The notes under the pieces are model-generated. The model ran no database searches. It was given only the letters and a program-made list of their open reading frames with translations, and was not told where the DNA came from. A stretch of DNA of 53,028 nucleotides, from the NCBI GenBank assembly GCA_012519205.1, contig JAAYQR010000002.1:1-53028 (forward strand), written 5' to 3'. Below, one piece after another: positions 8,091 through 16,840 of this stretch. Each line of letters begins with the position of its first letter. Position 1 is the stretch's first letter. Position numbers and translations under genes: made by a program. This stretch comes from Candidatus Epulonipiscium sp. Lineage in GTDB: Bacteria > Bacillota > Clostridia > Lachnospirales > Defluviitaleaceae.

Positions 8091-8783
8091 ATGAAAACAT
8101 TTAATGTATCTCAAAGTATAGGAGATATTGTATCAATTATGCCAAAAGCCAGTGAAGTTTTTAAAACCTATCATATTGATTTTTGTTGCGGAGGGAATAG
8201 GCCCTTAGAGGAAGCAATCAAAGAACAGGGATTAAACAAGGAAGAAGTGTTGGAAAAACTAGAGGAAGCATACAACGAAACTAAAAAAATCACAAATCAA
8301 GTCGATTTTAGAAGCTTAAGTTCCGGTGAGTTAGTTGATTATGTTGTTAATACCCATCATAGTTATGCGAAAAAACTACTTCCTAGCATTAGCGAGCTTG
8401 CAACAACTATTTTGAGGGTTCATGGTCCAAGTCATAACTATCTCTTTAAGATTCATAAGCTTTTTCATGAGTTAAAGGCAGAATTAGAGCAACATTTTAT
8501 TAAAGAAGAACAAATTCTATTTCCTTTAATTAAAAAATATGATGATGAGGCTTCTAGTGATTTATTTGATAAGGTAAAAGAAGTTATAAAAGAAACAGAA
8601 GACGAACATGATGCAGCAGGAGATATTCTTAAGGAACTTAGAAAAACAACAGAAGATTATAAAGTTCCGGATGATGGATGTGCAACTTTTGATTTAACCT
8701 ATAGACAGCTTCAAGACCTTGAAGGAGATTTATTCGAACATATACATTTGGAAAACAATATACTATTTAAGAGATTCGAGTAA
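8091..8783 (+). CDS. ric: iron-sulfur cluster repair di-iron protein (RIC/ScdA/YtfE)
   Basis: Cytoplasmic hemerythrin-like di-iron protein (231 residues) that helps restore Fe-S clusters damaged by NO or peroxide. The N-terminal ScdA domain contains FCCGG (HIDFCCGGNRPLEEAI). The four-helix bundle supplies the ligands: HHSYAKK, HGPSHNY, EQHFIKEEQILFP, EDEHDAAG and FEHIHLENNILF. A frame extension to 8076 exists, but GGAGG at 8078-8082 lies inside it and sets the start at ATG 8091. First gene of a likely unit with the DUF1858 and DUF438 genes, although a repeat (8801-8876) lies between. Preceded by a Crp/Fnr box. Confidence 0.95.
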   Translation: MKTFNVSQSIGDIVSIMPKASEVFKTYHIDFCCGGNRPLEEAIKEQGLNKEEVLEKLEEAYNETKKITNQVDFRSLSSGELVDYVVNTHHSYAKKLLPSISELATTILRVHGPSHNYLFKIHKLFHELKAELEQHFIKEEQILFPLIKKYDDEASSDLFDKVKEVIKETEDEHDAAGDILKELRKTTEDYKVPDDGCATFDLTYRQLQDLEGDLFEHIHLENNILFKRFE

Positions 8784-8800
8784 ACATATCTTAAGCCCCC

Positions 8801-8876
8801 TGTCATCCTGAGCGATAGCAAAGGGATCTTATCTAAAACAAGAAGGATTAAGATTCTTCGCTCCGCTCAGAATGAT
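8801..8876. repeat. dispersed inverted-repeat element, copy 2
   Basis: TGTCATCCTGAGCGATAGCA..GGGATCTT is followed after about 20 bases by its inverse, AAGATTCTTCGCTCCGCTCA then GAATGATA. The arms occur in the opposite order from copy 1 (1904-2010), so the unit is paired head-to-head in one copy and tail-to-tail in the other. It lies between ric and the DUF1858 gene and could act as an mRNA hairpin. Confidence 0.75.
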
Positions 8877-8943
8877 AAAATAAATTCAGATGTATATTTT
8901 AAATATTATAGCAAAAAATAGAGAGCATAAAGAGGTGATACCG

Positions 8944-9171
8944 GTGGGAAAATCAATAGACTTCTCTAAGACAGTATACGAACTATGGAGAGAATCCCCC
9001 GAGATTATAGACATTATGAAAGATCTAGGATTTGAGAGCATTACAAGCCAAATTATGTTAAATACAGCTGGCAGGGTGATGACGATTCCCAAGGGTGCCA
9101 TAATGAAAGGTATAGAATTAAAAAAGATAAAAGACGAATTTACAAAAAAAGGCTACAATATTAAAGAGTAA
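8944..9171 (+). CDS. DUF1858 domain protein
   Basis: Protein of 75 residues made almost entirely of a DUF1858 domain (SIDFSKTVYELWRESPEIID, then IMKDLGFESI), a small helical module often found at the N-terminus of, or beside, hemerythrin-type DUF438 proteins. It lacks the CxxC seen in the second DUF1858 protein (42389-42574). An ATG at 8890 is in frame, but GAGGTG at 8932-8937 sits six bases before the GTG at 8944, which also starts exactly at the domain boundary. Eleven bases upstream of the DUF438 gene, so very likely co-transcribed and functionally linked. Confidence 0.75.
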   Translation: MGKSIDFSKTVYELWRESPEIIDIMKDLGFESITSQIMLNTAGRVMTIPKGAIMKGIELKKIKDEFTKKGYNIKE

Positions 9172-9182
9172 GGAGGTAAGCT

Positions 9183-10412
9183 ATGAGTGAAATGATTAAT
9201 AATCGTGAACACAGACAAAAAGTATTAAAAGAAATCATCAAAGAGCTCCATGATGGTAAAACTGTAGAAGAGGTAAAGACTCGATTTGAAAAGCTTATTG
9301 AGGGTATTGAGGTCACAGAAATAACACAGATGGAGCAGGCACTCATTATGGAAGGTATGCCTGTTAAGGAGATACAAAGACTTTGCGATGTTCATGCTGC
9401 TGTATTTAAAGGTTCTATAGAAGAAATACATAGGCCCGAGAAGGAAGAAGAAGTTCCAGGACACCCTGTTCATACCTTCAGGCAAGAAAACAAGGCCATA
9501 GAAAAACTTATCAAGGATAAAATAGAGCCCCATCTAAAAGAATTTGAAATTTCCGATAGAAGTGAAAGCCTTAATAATCTTATAGAAGACTTTGATTTGC
9601 TATGGGAAATAGATAAACATTACTTAAGGAAAGAAAATATTATGTTCCCCTTCATGGAAAAGTATGGGATAACAGCACCTCCTCAAGTTATGTGGGGGGT
9701 AGACGATGAGATAAGGGGAGAAATAAAAGAAGTGAAAAATCTCCTATCAAGCTATAATAGTAATAAAGAAGAAGTATTAGAAAAGGCAAATAATGCAGTA
9801 TACAGGGTGAATGAAATGATCTTCAAAGAGGAAAATATTCTATTTCCTATGGCATTAGAAACCTTGGTACAGGATGAATGGTTAAAGATAGCAGAAGATA
9901 GCGATGAAATAGGATATTCCCTTATTGATGTTAAGGAAAAATGGACACCACGCAAGTCTAATGTAGAGGAAAAAGCAAAAAAAGACGGAGAACATCCTTC
10001 CAATAACGGTTATATTAAGTTTGATGCAGGTATTTTGTTACCGGAAGAAATAAATTCTATGCTTAATACCTTGCCTTTTGATATAACTTTTGTAGACAAG
10101 GATGGTTATGTTAAATACTTTTCCCAAGGAAAAGAAAGAATTTTTCCCAGGACTAGGGCCGCTATAGGCAGGGAAGTGAAAAACTGTCATCCCCCAGGGA
10201 GCGTTCATATAGTAGAACAAATTATTGAAGATTTGATGAATGGGAAAAAGGACCATGAAGACTTTTGGATTAAAATGAAAGATATGTATGTGTTTATTAG
10301 ATATTTTGCAGTTAGAGATGAAAGTGGAGAGTTTTTGGGTGTAATGGAAGTATCCCAAAATATTAAACCTATACAAGAAATAACAGGAGAGAAAAGATTA
10401 TTATCTGAGTAA
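9183..10412 (+). CDS. DUF438 protein with hemerythrin and PAS domains
   Basis: Protein of 409 residues in three parts: DUF438 (about 10-80, HRQKVLKEIIKELHDGKTVEE), a hemerythrin-like helical bundle (about 95-235; HPVHTFRQEN, DKHYLRKENIMFPFMEKY, FKEENILFPMALE), and a C-terminal PAS domain (about 285-395; LPFDITFVDKDGYVKYFSQG). The bundle has the His/Glu pattern of a di-iron site, so it may bind O2 or NO, with PAS adding a second sensor or heme/flavin site (inference). AAGGAGGTAAGCT precedes the ATG. Ends the ric gene group and is followed by a strong terminator. Confidence 0.9.
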   Translation: MSEMINNREHRQKVLKEIIKELHDGKTVEEVKTRFEKLIEGIEVTEITQMEQALIMEGMPVKEIQRLCDVHAAVFKGSIEEIHRPEKEEEVPGHPVHTFRQENKAIEKLIKDKIEPHLKEFEISDRSESLNNLIEDFDLLWEIDKHYLRKENIMFPFMEKYGITAPPQVMWGVDDEIRGEIKEVKNLLSSYNSNKEEVLEKANNAVYRVNEMIFKEENILFPMALETLVQDEWLKIAEDSDEIGYSLIDVKEKWTPRKSNVEEKAKKDGEHPSNNGYIKFDAGILLPEEINSMLNTLPFDITFVDKDGYVKYFSQGKERIFPRTRAAIGREVKNCHPPGSVHIVEQIIEDLMNGKKDHEDFWIKMKDMYVFIRYFAVRDESGEFLGVMEVSQNIKPIQEITGEKRLLSE

Positions 10413-10420
10413 GAATACGA

Positions 10421-10456
10421 AACGGCTACCATCCTAACGGAGGGTAGCCGTTTTTT
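10421..10456 (+). terminator. intrinsic terminator after the DUF438 gene
   Basis: AACGGCTACC / GGTAGCCGTT form a 10-bp GC-containing stem followed by a T run (TTTTTT), nine bases past the stop codon. It closes the ric-DUF1858-DUF438 group. Confidence 0.9.
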
Positions 10457-10504
10457 AGGCTATAATATTATTATTTACAACAAATAAACAAGGAGAGGAT
10501 ATAA

Positions 10505-11302
10505 TTTGGCCTAAAGGATGCTATTCTTATAGCAATAAAAATTGATGACAAAAACCATGTTGTTTTAGTTATTGATGATATTACCGAAAGGGAACAAACC
10601 AGAAAAGAGCTAGAAAGAGCTCGGGAAAAGGCAGAGGCTGCTAATCATGCCAAGAGCGAGTTTTTAGCCAATATGAGCCATGAAATACGTACCCCCTTAA
10701 ATGGAATGCTAGGTATGATAGATTTAACCTTGCTTTCTAGTTTAACAAAAGAACAAAAAGATAATCTCTATATAGCAAAGGACTGCGCATATACTTTACT
10801 TAACCTAATTAATGATATCTTAGATTTTTCTAAAATAGAAGCTAGAAAACTAACTTTGGAAAACATAAATTTTAACTTTAGGAGTTTTATATCTCAATCC
10901 ATGAAATCCCATGCCTTAAGAATACAGGAAAAAGGATTAGATTTTCAATATGAGATTGATTCTAAAATATCCTATGGGGAATGTGATATTACAGTAGATG
11001 GGCTAGAGGCCTTAGAAGCATTTATGATTGCCCATGACGAAGGGGAACCTTATGATTTAATTTGTTTGGACATAATGATGCCTAATCTTGATGGAGAAAA
11101 GACACTTAAAGTAATACGGGATATCGAAAGACAAAAGGGAATCGAAGATTTCAACCGTGTAAAAGTTATCATGACCACTGCTTTAAATGATACAGATAGG
11201 GTTTTTAATGCTTTTGATACTGGATGCGAAGCCTATGCCTCAAAACCAATTAATACTGAAAAGTTAGTTGAAGTTATTAAAAAGTTGGGGCTAATTCAAT
11301 AA
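10505..11302 (+). pseudogene. decayed hybrid sensor histidine kinase
   Basis: The open frame begins after a stop at 10502-10504 with no usable start codon. It reads the end of a PAS domain (HVVLVIDDITEREQTRKELE), a coiled coil, and a HisKA domain with an intact H box (MSHEIRTPLNGMLGM). After about 60 further residues it jumps in frame into the middle of a receiver domain (YGECDITVDGLEALEAF, ICLDIMMPNLDG with the acceptor Asp, and IMTTA and SKP). The whole ATPase domain and the first strand of the receiver, with its acidic pair, are missing. AAGGAGAGG upstream may be the old ribosome site. No kinase activity is possible; the first in-frame ATG is 10673, inside HisKA. Confidence 0.8.
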
Positions 11303-11389
11303 TAATCCCCTTAATACCATTTTTCAATCTTTCCTGCATGGACTTGTTCTTATTCACATAAAATATATAAAAAGAACAGGAGGGGGATT

Positions 11390-12076
11390 ATGGGACTAGG
11401 GATATTTTTCATTATGATATTTTGTACTTTATTAATAATATGCCTTAATATAGTACAAATAAAAAGTCATCCAAATATCTGTATAAGGGTCATCTGTTGT
11501 ATACTTTTTATATTTACGGGCCTTAGATATATTTCTTTAATTGTTTTTACTTTGGGGGCAAAAATTAGTGTTTTAAAGTTATTATCTTATTTTTACTTTG
11601 CTTCATCCATAGGTATTACCATTCCTTCGGCTTTGGCATTGTGGTATATTATACCACGATTTAGAGAAAGAATAAGATTATGGGTATTGTTTTTGTTATT
11701 ATCTCCTTTTTTCTTTTTTTATTTGATTTTGATATATTTGCAGCCATTAAAGATAATAATAAAACCAGGATTCGGGTATAGGCTCATGATTTTGCAGCCT
11801 TGGTCTAACTATTTTAGTATCTTACAGGCTATTTTTATTATTTTAGTTTTCCTAGGATGTTTTTTAGGATTTAAGTGGTATCAATACAAATCTCCGAGAA
11901 GTCAGTATTTACTATTTGCACTAGGATATGGTTTAATGTTTATAGATGGGGTAAGTGTACTAATTAACAAAAATACACCCATAGAACCTTTTATCTTATC
12001 TGAGGCATTTGTAATGGTTGCAATACTATATGCTTTTTCCACAAAACCTATAAAAGAGAGGGTTAATACCGCCTAG
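11390..12076 (+). CDS. multi-pass membrane protein of unknown function
   Basis: Very hydrophobic protein of 228 residues with about seven predicted membrane helices (roughly 3-23, 31-55, 61-87, 97-117, 143-163, 173-193, 197-217) and a short basic tail (KPIKERVNTA). The layout resembles the N-terminal 7TM modules of sensor kinases, but no signalling domain follows. ACAGGAGGGGGATT precedes the ATG. It lies between the kinase remnant and a dehydrogenase gene; whether it was once part of that signalling locus cannot be told. I do not recognise the family. Confidence 0.55.
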   Translation: MGLGIFFIMIFCTLLIICLNIVQIKSHPNICIRVICCILFIFTGLRYISLIVFTLGAKISVLKLLSYFYFASSIGITIPSALALWYIIPRFRERIRLWVLFLLLSPFFFFYLILIYLQPLKIIIKPGFGYRLMILQPWSNYFSILQAIFIILVFLGCFLGFKWYQYKSPRSQYLLFALGYGLMFIDGVSVLINKNTPIEPFILSEAFVMVAILYAFSTKPIKERVNTA

Positions 12077-12133
12077 TTACACAAATGCTATTTTAGATTA
12101 CTTATCAAAGTATTAGAGGCTAAGGAGGAAAAG

Positions 12134-13084
12134 ATGAAAGTAGTTACTTCACTAGATATTGGACAAGAAAATCTAAATTTCTTACGAAAAGAATATCCAC
12201 ATATCGAATTTTGTATTTACAATAAGATAGAAAAGGCAAGCAAGGATTTGAAAGATGCCGAGGTTTTTTTAACTTATGGTTTTGACACTACAGAGGAAAT
12301 ACTTAATACCATGCCTAATCTAAAATGGATTCAGTGTATGTCAACAGGAGTAGATGCCCTCCCCTTTAAAAAAATTAGTAAAAAAAATATACTTCTGACA
12401 AATGTGACAGGAATCCATGGTATACCCATAGCTGAATATGTAATGGCAATCATCTTAAGTCATCGTATAGAGATATTTCAATTTTATGAACAACAAAAAA
12501 CCAAGGCTTGGAAAAGGAAAAATGATTTTAAGGAAATATATAATAAAACAATAACTATTGTCGGCACAGGTACCATTGGAAAAGAAATTGCAAGGAAGGC
12601 AAAAGCATTTGATATGAAAACCATAGGTGTGAATACTAGTGGAAAAGCTGTGGATTATTTTGATAAAACCTATTCAGCCTGTGAATTAAATAAGGCATTA
12701 TCTAAAGGAAACTTCATAGTACAAACCGTCCCTCTAATAAAGGAAACTTATAAAATGATAGGTATGGAACAATTTAAAGCTATGGGAGAGGATGCTTATT
12801 TTATCAATATAGGTAGAGGTAAAACTGTAGATGAAAAAGCCCTAATCGAGGCACTGAAAAGCCATGTAATAAAAGGTGCTGCCATAGATGTATTTGAGAT
12901 TGAGCCTTTACCAAAGGAAAGTCCCCTTTGGGCAATGGAAAATGCACTAATAACTCCTCATATTTCAGGGTTATCTAATATGTATATGAATAGAGCACTT
13001 CCCATATTTGAACACAATTTAAAGGTGTACCTAGGGGGTATTGGAGAATATATCAATAAGATTGATTTAAATAAAAAGTATTAA
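12134..13084 (+). CDS. D-isomer-specific 2-hydroxyacid dehydrogenase
   Basis: NAD(P)-dependent oxidoreductase (316 residues) of the phosphoglycerate/glyoxylate/hydroxypyruvate reductase family. The Rossmann motif is GTGTIGKEIARK; the catalytic triad is visible as Arg in NIGRGKTVDE, Glu in AIDVFEIEPLP and His in ITPHISG. The substrate cannot be assigned: the protein lacks the ACT domain of SerA and is closest in length to hydroxypyruvate or glyoxylate reductases. TAAGGAGGAAAAG precedes the ATG. Single gene with a terminator directly after it. Confidence 0.88.
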   Translation: MKVVTSLDIGQENLNFLRKEYPHIEFCIYNKIEKASKDLKDAEVFLTYGFDTTEEILNTMPNLKWIQCMSTGVDALPFKKISKKNILLTNVTGIHGIPIAEYVMAIILSHRIEIFQFYEQQKTKAWKRKNDFKEIYNKTITIVGTGTIGKEIARKAKAFDMKTIGVNTSGKAVDYFDKTYSACELNKALSKGNFIVQTVPLIKETYKMIGMEQFKAMGEDAYFINIGRGKTVDEKALIEALKSHVIKGAAIDVFEIEPLPKESPLWAMENALITPHISGLSNMYMNRALPIFEHNLKVYLGGIGEYINKIDLNKKY

Positions 13085-13116
13085 TAATGACCACCAATAT
13101 ATGAGTGGTCATTATT
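13083..13116. terminator. bidirectional terminator
   Basis: AATAATGACCAC / GTGGTCATTATT form a 12-bp stem with a 10-base loop between the convergent dehydrogenase and glycosyltransferase genes. Confidence 0.75.
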
Positions 13117-13125
13117 AATACTTAT

Positions 13126-14340
13126 CTAAAATCGGACGGTTTTATCCCAAGATATGATTTGATTTTTATTCTTTGCCTTAATGTATAGAATCAAACTTCT
13201 AAAATAAAGAAACACAAATAATTGGGAATAGGTAAAATAGGTGATAAAACTAATCAAGATATTTTTAGGGGATATAGTCCTTTCGGCAATCTGAGCCCCA
13301 AACAATTGTATTGCGTAAAATATATACGAAGTATACCAAATAAGAAGCAAGGGCAGGGATGCAGTAGAATTGCTATAACCTAAAAGCCCGGCAATAAACC
13401 AGCCATGGGAGAGAAGTAAAAACATTAAAAAGATAATATATACTAAAATCTGTTGTAGGGTATGAACCAGCATTTTACCTTTATAATAATCAAAGGAAGT
13501 AAACATTTTTTCTAATATATAAAGATTTCCTTGAAGCCAGCGAGTCCTTTGTTTTATAAAAATTCCCAGTTGTTCAGGCTCTTGTTCCCAAGTTACTGCT
13601 TCAGGAACAATGGGCAAAAGTTTTCCGATGCTTGTTATTCTTAAGGTTAATTCCGCATCCTCCGCTATGGCATACACATCGTATTTTCCAACTATATCCA
13701 AAACGGAACGCTTAACTAACATATTTGTTCCTGTTAAGGAACCAGTTTTAAATAGGAACCATCTTCCGCACTGCATCAATAATTGGAATACCTGAAATTC
13801 TAGGGAAATCATTCTAGTAAGGATGTTTTTATTTTCATTTATTGTTCTTACATAGCCAACAGCCCCAGCAGCTTCGGGGGTGCTTACAGCAGCATCCACT
13901 AGCAATTTTAAGGAGCCGGGTTCCGGTTGATTATCCCCGTCATACACTACAAAATATTCACCTTTAGAGATGCTTAATCCATAGTTTAGAACCCTGGATT
14001 TACCCTTTGGTTCCCCAGGAGGGACTTTAATATGATGAGCATTTTTATAGGCCTTATCGAATTCCTCTGCGATATCCCCGGTTTCATCCTGAGAATTATC
14101 ATTTAAAACATAAATATTTAATTCTCCTGGGTAATCTAATTTTGTCATTGATTCTATGGTTTTTTTAATTACCTTGCCTTCATTATGGGCTGGTATTAAG
14201 ACATCTACATTAGGATAACTATTTAATGTCTTAAAAGGCTTCTTTTTAAGTCGATAATACAAACCGAATATTGCAAGTAGGGAATAATAAACTACTATGA
14301 TAGAGAAGATAAGGGAATTAATGAGCAAGATATATTTCAT
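13126..14340 (-). CDS. processive family 2 glycosyltransferase (exopolysaccharide synthase-like)
   Basis: Membrane glycosyltransferase, 404 residues: one N-terminal membrane helix (about 4-28), a GT2 catalytic domain (VDVLIPAHNEG, YDGDNQPEPGS with the DxD-type metal site, AEDAEL with the catalytic Asp, QRTRWLQG as the QxxRW motif) and about three C-terminal membrane helices. QxxRW is the mark of processive synthases such as hyaluronan, poly-GlcNAc and cellulose synthases; the polymer is unknown. It follows the degenerate-GGDEF gene with its start overlapping that gene's stop by one base, so the two are translationally coupled and probably act together. GGAGGTG precedes the start. Confidence 0.85.
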   Translation of the reverse strand: MKYILLINSLIFSIIVVYYSLLAIFGLYYRLKKKPFKTLNSYPNVDVLIPAHNEGKVIKKTIESMTKLDYPGELNIYVLNDNSQDETGDIAEEFDKAYKNAHHIKVPPGEPKGKSRVLNYGLSISKGEYFVVYDGDNQPEPGSLKLLVDAAVSTPEAAGAVGYVRTINENKNILTRMISLEFQVFQLLMQCGRWFLFKTGSLTGTNMLVKRSVLDIVGKYDVYAIAEDAELTLRITSIGKLLPIVPEAVTWEQEPEQLGIFIKQRTRWLQGNLYILEKMFTSFDYYKGKMLVHTLQQILVYIIFLMFLLLSHGWFIAGLLGYSNSTASLPLLLIWYTSYIFYAIQLFGAQIAERTISPKNILISFITYFTYSQLFVFLYFRSLILYIKAKNKNQIISWDKTVRF

Positions 14341-15095
14341 TATTTCACCTCCGTCTTTTCATTTGGGTTCAATTCTTCCTTAATTATATCAATTTTAATT
14401 TCGTCTAAATTAATGATTTCTCCAATCTTTGTAAGATACCTATTTAAGGCGGTATGGACCCCTGTTTCATCGGTATTTTGCAATAATACGACGAAGGAAT
14501 TATCCTTCCACTCACCCACCAGGTCATATTCATTTCTAAAAATAGTTACGGCTAAATGTGTTAAGGTTTCAAAGATTGAATTCCTAATGGATTTATTGAT
14601 TTTATTTAATGAAAAATAGACTAAATATCCTTTTTCATCCCGTCGAATCATAGCGTTTTTAATCATTTTGCTTCTTGTTTCAAATTCGTTTTTTGTTAAT
14701 AATTTTGTAGAACCTACATATTGTTCAAGTTGGGAAATCTTTTCTTTTAGTAGAATACTTTCGTGTTCTAGTTTATGGGAGAGATAAACTAGAGCATAAA
14801 GAATAGCTCCATTAGAAACTAATATTATCTGATAAAAGATAATATGAAGCTGCTGGGAAAAATCCCATTTCTTAATAAACCCTAAAAATAGCAAGGCTAT
14901 TCCAAGAGCTGAAATATATCCCACAAATAATATAAATCCCTTGTTCCTTGGCAAAAGGACAAATAATACTGCTAAAGCAATATATTGAAAAATAAAGTAA
15001 ATCATATAATTTTTAGGTATAGAATATGTGATTGTAACTAATAAAAGTACAATCTGAATAATTTGAAGAAATATATAAGAAAATTTTCTAGTCAT
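14340..15095 (-). CDS. membrane protein with degenerate GGDEF-like domain
   Basis: Protein of 251 residues. About four membrane helices (10-110) lead into a coiled coil (about 115-140) and a C-terminal domain of about 110 residues. This domain has GGDEF topology (RSKMIKNAMIRRDEKGYLVYFSLNKI, then VGEWKDNSFVVLLQ), but the signature is EWKDNSF instead of GGDEF, so it cannot make c-di-GMP. Coupled to a processive GT2 gene, it recalls PelD, a membrane c-di-GMP receptor for exopolysaccharide synthesis; a GAF domain is lacking. Regulation of the synthase is an inference. The frame opens at GTG 15104, but GAGGTG overlaps that codon; ATG 15095 fits better. Confidence 0.6.
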   Translation of the reverse strand: MTRKFSYIFLQIIQIVLLLVTITYSIPKNYMIYFIFQYIALAVLFVLLPRNKGFILFVGYISALGIALLFLGFIKKWDFSQQLHIIFYQIILVSNGAILYALVYLSHKLEHESILLKEKISQLEQYVGSTKLLTKNEFETRSKMIKNAMIRRDEKGYLVYFSLNKINKSIRNSIFETLTHLAVTIFRNEYDLVGEWKDNSFVVLLQNTDETGVHTALNRYLTKIGEIINLDEIKIDIIKEELNPNEKTEVK

Positions 15096-15137
15096 AAATT
15101 TCACCTCGCTGCCAATTGAAAGTAAAAGTTCAAGTAA

Positions 15138-15269
15138 TATACATTACTATATAATAATAACTATGGAATTGCTACAGGAAAAAGCAGCCAACCCTTTATC
15201 GGGGAAGATTTTCACGGTCATCATCTTGCTGTAGATTTAATAATTAAGATTAAAAAAGTCAATAAATAA
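15138..15269 (+). other. orphan C-terminal-like coding fragment
   Basis: An open frame without a start codon reads NYGIATGKSSQPFIGEDFHG then HHLAVDLIIKIKK before a stop. The composition looks like protein rather than random AT-rich DNA, as if the 3' end of a lost gene had been left behind. I do not recognise the family, and chance is possible. Confidence 0.2.
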
Positions 15270-15300
15270 AGAAGAGTCATATCAAAAGACAGACTCTTCT
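15270..15300 (-). terminator. terminator for the DegV gene
   Basis: AGAAGAGTC / GACTCTTCT, a 9-bp stem. On the minus strand it is followed by TTTATTTATTGAC, suitable for ending the degV-type transcript. Confidence 0.65.
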
Positions 15301-15304
15301 CTAT

Positions 15305-16183
15305 TTATATTTTGTCGTATTTTTTAATGAAACAAATTCCTAGGGCATCAGGGCCTGTATTTGTCCCTATGGTTGTACCTATTTCAAAGTAGGGAAGTTC
15401 TAATATGATACCAAATTCTTCTTCTAGCATTTCCTTCAAATTATGGGCCTCATCTATACAATCTCCATGAGCAATACAAAAGTCATAATTTGAAAAATCA
15501 TCTTTTATGATTTCTTCTGCCATCTCAATAATCTTTTTTAAGGCTTTTTTTCTTCCACGTATTTTGCCATAGGGGTTTAACTCCCCATCTTTTACCACGA
15601 TGAGGGGCTTGAAATTTAAGACACCTCCTATTAATGCTCCTACCTTTCCTATGCGTCCTCCCTTTTCAAGATATTCTAAGGTATCAACAAAAAAAGTGAT
15701 TCTAGCAGTTTCTTTGAGGATTTCTATTTTCTCTATGGTATCTTCCATAGTATAACCATCCTTTTGCATTTTTGCTGCCTGCAGTACAACAAGACCTTGG
15801 CCAGCTGTAGCCTGGATGGAATTAATTACCTCAATTTTGGCATCGGGGAACTCCTCAAGAAGAATATTTTTTGCGTTGATTGCCGCTTGATATGACCCAC
15901 TAAATTTTGAGGTTAGGCAAAAACATATGACTCCTTTATTTTCCTTTATATATGATGTAAAGGTTTTCATATAATCATCCACAGAAGGAAGGGAAGTTTT
16001 TGGAAAAACATTTTGATTTCGCAATGTATGATAAAAGTCCTTAAAAGTTAATTCAACCCTTTCTTTGTAGTATGCATTTTGATCGAAGGATGTATAAAAA
16101 GGAATTAATTCAATATTGTATTCATTAATCAAAGAATCTGGCAAATCACAGGAACTGTCAGATATAATTGCAAAACTAGACAT
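15305..16183 (-). CDS. DegV family fatty-acid-binding protein
   Basis: DegV/FakB-type protein of 292 residues. Members bind a fatty acid and present it to the kinase FakA for phosphorylation and entry into phospholipid synthesis. The family is recognised from the N-terminal AIISDSSCDLP, the ICFCLTSKFSGSYQAA segment, TLEYLEKGGRIGKVGALIG in the middle, and the C-terminal FEIGTTIGTNTGPDALG. The frame opens at 16201, but AGGAGG at 16191-16196 lies just before ATG 16183. No fakA is visible nearby; Clostridia often have several scattered copies. Confidence 0.93.
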   Translation of the reverse strand: MSSFAIISDSSCDLPDSLINEYNIELIPFYTSFDQNAYYKERVELTFKDFYHTLRNQNVFPKTSLPSVDDYMKTFTSYIKENKGVICFCLTSKFSGSYQAAINAKNILLEEFPDAKIEVINSIQATAGQGLVVLQAAKMQKDGYTMEDTIEKIEILKETARITFFVDTLEYLEKGGRIGKVGALIGGVLNFKPLIVVKDGELNPYGKIRGRKKALKKIIEMAEEIIKDDFSNYDFCIAHGDCIDEAHNLKEMLEEEFGIILELPYFEIGTTIGTNTGPDALGICFIKKYDKI

Positions 16184-16390
16184 TAAAAGTCCTCCTATCA
16201 TCTTCTAATATGTATCTTATATTATTGTAGTATGTTGGATTATTTATGTCAATTACAGTTATGATTCCTTGTCCATTTCTTTAAAGTATAAATTGGAAAG
16301 ATTCTTCACTATATGCAATAAAAACAAGGAATATATGGCTGTGGTTATGAATATACTTCTTGTGAATAAACATGATTGGAGAATAAATAT

Positions 16391-16828
16391 ATGTTATCCC
16401 CCAGCTTGCAGGATTACTTAGAAGAAATGTATAGATTATCAACAAATCAAGATGAAATTCGTGTATCTGATGTCGCTCAGGTATTAGAGGTATCCCTTCC
16501 ATCTGTCGTAAAAGCCTTACATAAATTAAAAAGTAGGGGATACGTTATTTATCAACCGTATGAAACAATTAAATTAACCGATAAGGGTATTGCCGAAGGA
16601 ACATTTCTAGTCCAAAGAAATCAACTTTTAAAGGAATTCTTATTGGTCTTAAGGACTGCTTCCGATATTGATAGAGAGGCTGAGGCCATGGAGCATTATT
16701 TATCTCTTTCAACCATACAGTCTATAGAAAAATTTGTTCATTTTATGAAGGAGAATCCGAATATACAAAGAGAATACGATGAGTTTTATAAAAAAGATAA
16801 TGTGCATTATTTATTTAACACAGACTAG
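16391..16828 (+). CDS. DtxR/MntR-family metal-dependent regulator
   Basis: Regulator of 145 residues: N-terminal winged helix (about 5-70) and helical dimerisation domain (about 72-140), without the SH3 domain of DtxR, so MntR-like. Compared with B. subtilis MntR the metal ligands appear as D8, E11, E98, E101 and H102. The position of His77 is Asn (QRN77QLLKEF), so the metal site is altered. The frame opens at TTG 16376, but GGAG at 16378-16381 sets ATG 16391. Convergent with the feo genes, it is the obvious candidate to control iron uptake, which is an inference from position. Confidence 0.83.
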   Translation: MLSPSLQDYLEEMYRLSTNQDEIRVSDVAQVLEVSLPSVVKALHKLKSRGYVIYQPYETIKLTDKGIAEGTFLVQRNQLLKEFLLVLRTASDIDREAEAMEHYLSLSTIQSIEKFVHFMKENPNIQREYDEFYKKDNVHYLFNTD

Positions 16829-16840
16829 GATAATAAAAGA

